From the NCBI GenBank assembly GCA_002392545.1, contig DGHF01000220.1, positions 1 through 9,138 on the forward strand: DNA of 9,138 nt. The letters run 5' to 3'. Within the stretch, counting starts at the first letter, position 1, and every line of letters starts with the position of its first letter. This document shows, piece after piece, positions 7,236-9,138 of the stretch. A model generated the notes under the pieces. The model saw nothing but the letters and a program-made list of their open reading frames with translations. It was not told where the DNA came from and did no database searches. The stretch is from Ruminococcus sp. UBA3855 (GTDB taxonomy: Bacteria; Bacillota; Clostridia; Oscillospirales; Ruminococcaceae). The position numbers were made by a program, and so were the translations under genes.

Positions 7236-7550
7236 ATGAAAAACGAACTTGAAAAATTTGTGCAGGAACATGACCTGATTCAGCGGACATTTGTTTCTTT
7301 CTGGAATTGCTATAAAAATTATTTGCAGGAATATCCGGAAGAAGCCGGAGAATATCAGCTGATTGACCGTGATTCTGTTCAGCCGGAGTTGTATGGGTAT
7401 TCGTTTGTGATTTCGAAAAAGTTTCAGCGTGATTTTGTGAAAGTGTTGATTGACATTTATCAGAAAAATGAAACGTTTGAAATTGGTGAATATTGGTGCA
7501 TCTATGACGAAAACGGTGAAATTCTGGATGATACTTTCGTATTGGATTAA
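7236..7550 (+). CDS. Small hypothetical protein, 104 aa
   Basis: I do not recognise this protein. The start is taken at ATG 7236 with a G-rich stretch GTGGGGG (7225-7231) four bases upstream as a possible ribosome binding site, weaker than the others here; an upstream in-frame start at 7188 would run through the terminator stem, so I rejected it. The product is small, soluble and acidic, rich in Tyr, Phe, Trp and Glu, with no signal peptide or membrane segment; it begins with a helix-like MKNELEKFVQEHDLIQ and ends IGEYWCIYDENGEILDDTFVLD, suggestive of alternating helix and sheet. Its composition (aromatic and acidic) is like some small phage-, immunity- or regulator-type proteins, but I see no diagnostic motif. 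It sits between the pilT terminator and a bidirectional terminator, so it appears to be a single-gene unit. Confidence 0.75.
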   Translation: MKNELEKFVQEHDLIQRTFVSFWNCYKNYLQEYPEEAGEYQLIDRDSVQPELYGYSFVISKKFQRDFVKVLIDIYQKNETFEIGEYWCIYDENGEILDDTFVLD

Positions 7551-7552
7551 AA

Positions 7553-7583
7553 AAATCCCCCTGACATTCCGTCAAGGGGATTT
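7553..7583. terminator. Bidirectional terminator between small gene and transporter
   Basis: AAATCCCC-c-TGAC (7553-7565) pairs with GTCA-a-GGGGATTT (7571-7583), 12 pairs with one internal C/A mismatch and a five-base loop. On the - strand the stem is followed by a run of seven T, and on the + strand by TTTGCTTTG. It separates the convergent small gene and transporter gene and probably stops both. Confidence 0.85.
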
Positions 7584-7602
7584 GCTTTGTCTGATGACTG
7601 CA

Positions 7603-8967
7603 TTACAGTGCTGTGACGTAGCGAATACAAATATAAATGGTGCTTACCAACATGACGATAATTGTCGCAGGTGCCATTTTCTTGCAATATTCGCCCCATC
7701 CGATAGGATGTCCAGCCTTAGCCGCTGCAGATGTTCCGACAACATTCGCAGATGCACCAATCGGAGTTGCTGAACCGCCGACATCCGTACCCATTGCCAG
7801 AGACCATGCCAATGTTGCAAGCAGGGGGTCACTTGTTCCGGCTAATTCCTTGATAACAGGAACCATGGTTGCCGCAAATGGGATATTGTCAATGAATGCG
7901 CTTGCAATACCAGACACCCAGATGATAATTGTTGCCATCATATAATAATTGTCTCCGCAAACCTTGCTGATGAATCCGGCAATGACTTCCAGAACTCCCG
8001 TTTCTTCCAGTCCGCCGACAACAATAAACAGACCTGTAAAGAATAACAATGTCTTGTAATCAACGCCTTTCAGAATCTCCGGAATGTGCTTCCCGGATGT
8101 AATCAGGGTAATAATGGCAATCACAACCCCGATAAATGCAACTGTCAGACCTGTTGCACTATGTGTAATCAGCAGGGCGACCGCACAGAAGAAAATAATT
8201 GTGCTGACGATAAAGCCATTTTTGTCGGTGATGAAAGTTTCTGGAGCAGGCATTTTTGCAATGTCCTCTTCACTAGGTGCAGAGCCTTCCAGCTCCTTTT
8301 TCATAACCAAATAGAAATATGCCACAATGAAAATGAACGAAATGAGCGCAGCCAAACCAGTATTTTCTACAAAGTTCATGAATGAATAATGCAGGTTTGA
8401 GCCAATGATAATATTGGGCGGGTCTCCGCACATGGTCGCTGAACCGCCGAGATTTGCACAGAAAATTTCTGACATAATCATTGGTACAGGATTGAATTTC
8501 AGAAGTCTTGAAAGTTCAATCGTGACGGAGGCAAGGAACAAAATGACGGTAATCGAATCAATGAACATCGCTAATACAAATGACATTGCCATGAAGGCGA
8601 AGAAAATCGGGATTGTCTTATAATGTACAAAATTTGCGATTTTCCGACAAAGCCAGTTGAAAAAGCCAACTCTCGCCATGCCTTCAACCATTACCATCAT
8701 ACCACCAAGAAACAGAATCGTTGCCCAGTCGATACCGCTGGACTCCGTTTCCGCTCCGCTGGTATGCCAGAATTCCAGCGTGAAAATGGAACTGATGTTG
8801 ATAGTGCGCCACATTGCCTTGAAATCTTGCATACAGACCCCAAACACGGCAATCAGTGTCAATGCGCCACAGCCTAGTGTCACATAGTGTTTTTCGATTT
8901 TGTCCATGATAATCATGACGAACATCGCCACGAATATCACAATTGCAACAATACTTGCTACTGTCAT
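7603..8967 (-). CDS. ArsB/NhaD/SLC13-type ion transporter (ion transporter superfamily)
   Basis: 454 aa from ATG at 8967, with AAGGAGT (8974-8980) six bases upstream. The open frame continues upstream to 9072 but without a ribosome binding site and through a region not typical of the family. The protein is strongly hydrophobic with about 10-12 membrane segments. Family-type inverted-repeat signatures are IDSITVILFL (136-145) with GGSATMCGDPPN (174-185), and DNIPF (360-364) with GGSATPIGASANVVG (397-411). These put it in the ArsB/NhaD/SLC13 ion transporter superfamily, which includes arsenite, Na+/H+ and dicarboxylate transporters; GGSATxxGDPPN is closest to the ArsB/NhaD/P-protein branch. A hydrophilic cytoplasmic loop (about 220-250) divides the halves. 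I cannot assign the substrate from sequence. No arsenic-resistance genes (arsR, arsC) are next to it, so an arsenite role is not supported by context. It is unrelated to the pilus genes and has its own promoter. Confidence 0.85.
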   Translation of the reverse strand: MTVASIVAIVIFVAMFVMIIMDKIEKHYVTLGCGALTLIAVFGVCMQDFKAMWRTINISSIFTLEFWHTSGAETESSGIDWATILFLGGMMVMVEGMARVGFFNWLCRKIANFVHYKTIPIFFAFMAMSFVLAMFIDSITVILFLASVTIELSRLLKFNPVPMIMSEIFCANLGGSATMCGDPPNIIIGSNLHYSFMNFVENTGLAALISFIFIVAYFYLVMKKELEGSAPSEEDIAKMPAPETFITDKNGFIVSTIIFFCAVALLITHSATGLTVAFIGVVIAIITLITSGKHIPEILKGVDYKTLLFFTGLFIVVGGLEETGVLEVIAGFISKVCGDNYYMMATIIIWVSGIASAFIDNIPFAATMVPVIKELAGTSDPLLATLAWSLAMGTDVGGSATPIGASANVVGTSAAAKAGHPIGWGEYCKKMAPATIIVMLVSTIYICIRYVTAL

Positions 8968-9070
8968 GGTGTAACTCCTTTCTTGTGTGTCCTGAAACGG
9001 ACGGGGCGGATATTGAATTTGGTTCATCAGTTTCTTATTTATATTTGACCTGCATTTAACATTTCGAACC
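8968..9070 (-). other. Untranslated leader of the transporter gene
   Basis: About 100 bases separate the predicted transcription start from the transporter ATG. I see no recognisable riboswitch or stable hairpin there. An in-frame ATG (8998-9000 region, - strand) would add 15-20 residues but has no ribosome binding site, while AAGGAGT lies next to the chosen start. Confidence 0.4.
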
Positions 9071-9076
9071 ACTTTT

Positions 9077-9104
9077 ATTATAACACGCTTTTTTTAGAAG
9101 TCAA
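9077..9104 (-). promoter_or_regulatory. Sigma-A promoter with extended -10 for the transporter
   Basis: On the - strand, TTGACT (9099-9104) and TATAAT (9077-9082) are separated by 16 bases, and the TATAAT is preceded by TGT, giving an extended -10 (TGnTATAAT). This is the best promoter in the window and points into the transporter, with a leader of about 100 bases. Confidence 0.85.
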
Positions 9105-9124
9105 GACAAATCCGGAAATTTGTC
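9105..9124. promoter_or_regulatory. Candidate operator: 20-bp inverted repeat upstream of the transporter promoter
   Basis: GACAAAT (9105-9111) and ATTTGTC (9118-9124) are perfect 7-bp inverted arms around CCGGAA. The repeat directly abuts the -35 box of the transporter promoter, at about -40 to -55, where an activator or a repressor dimer could bind. It could equally serve a divergent gene beyond the window. No regulator gene is visible, so its partner is unknown. Confidence 0.45.
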
Positions 9125-9138
9125 GGTTTATCCATTTT

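Noticed and set aside
7603..8967. Arsenite efflux assignment (arsB)
   Set aside because: The family match is real, but no arsR, arsC or arsA neighbours and no substrate-specific residues support arsenite; I kept a superfamily call.
8968..9072. 35-residue N-terminal extension of the transporter
   Set aside because: The extension covers the predicted leader and the TATAAT region, has no ribosome binding site, and AAGGAGT precedes ATG 8967.
1..9138. CRISPR array, tRNA, rRNA, insertion sequence or phage genes
   Set aside because: I looked for regularly spaced repeats, transposase motifs and tRNA-like cloverleafs and found none.

Overview
The window looks like a piece of a low-GC Gram-positive (Firmicutes/Bacillota) chromosome, most likely an anaerobic gut-type Clostridia. 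Evidence: AT-rich sequence, strong AGGAGG-type ribosome binding sites before most genes, sigma-A-like promoters with TATAAT boxes, and intrinsic terminators with short U tails. The exact genus cannot be read from the sequence.

Layout. (1) 1-3255, + strand: end of a surface/minor-pilin operon. It holds the C-terminal 588 codons of a large beta-rich protein that resembles PilX/GspK-like pilus proteins, then two small type IV prepilin-like genes with textbook leader/cleavage motifs (G|MTLIE and G|FTLIE). The second carries an unexpected CxxC-CxxC zinc-knuckle pair. A bidirectional terminator at about 3268-3312 closes the operon. (2) 3329-4222, - strand: prepilin peptidase (PilD/TFPP), convergent with the pilin operon and with its own good promoter. 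(3) 4319-7163, + strand: pilB (assembly ATPase) and pilT (retraction-type ATPase), separated by 91 bp that contain a strong hairpin without a U-tract, and followed by a strong intrinsic terminator. (4) 7236-7550, + strand: a small unrecognised gene that starts only about 12 bases after that terminator. (5) 7603-8967, - strand: an ArsB/NhaD/SLC13-type ion transporter with a strong extended -10 promoter and a 20-bp inverted repeat just upstream of it.

How it fits together. The prepilin peptidase cuts the leaders from the prepilins; PilB powers their polymerisation into a pilus; PilT would power disassembly (twitching/retraction). The upstream large protein plus the two pseudopilins resemble the minor-pilin set (GspI/J/K or PilV/W/X-like) that primes and caps a pilus. 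No major pilin, PilC platform or PilM/N/O alignment proteins are in the window; the terminator after pilT suggests that they lie upstream of base 1 or elsewhere. The small gene and the transporter look unrelated to the pilus.

The most unusual points are the zinc-knuckle insertion in an exported pseudopilin, the altered AIRNLI motif of PilT, the acidic DPE/DPG linker with a 9-bp tandem repeat before an aromatic C-terminal tail in the large protein, and the terminator sitting immediately in front of the small gene.
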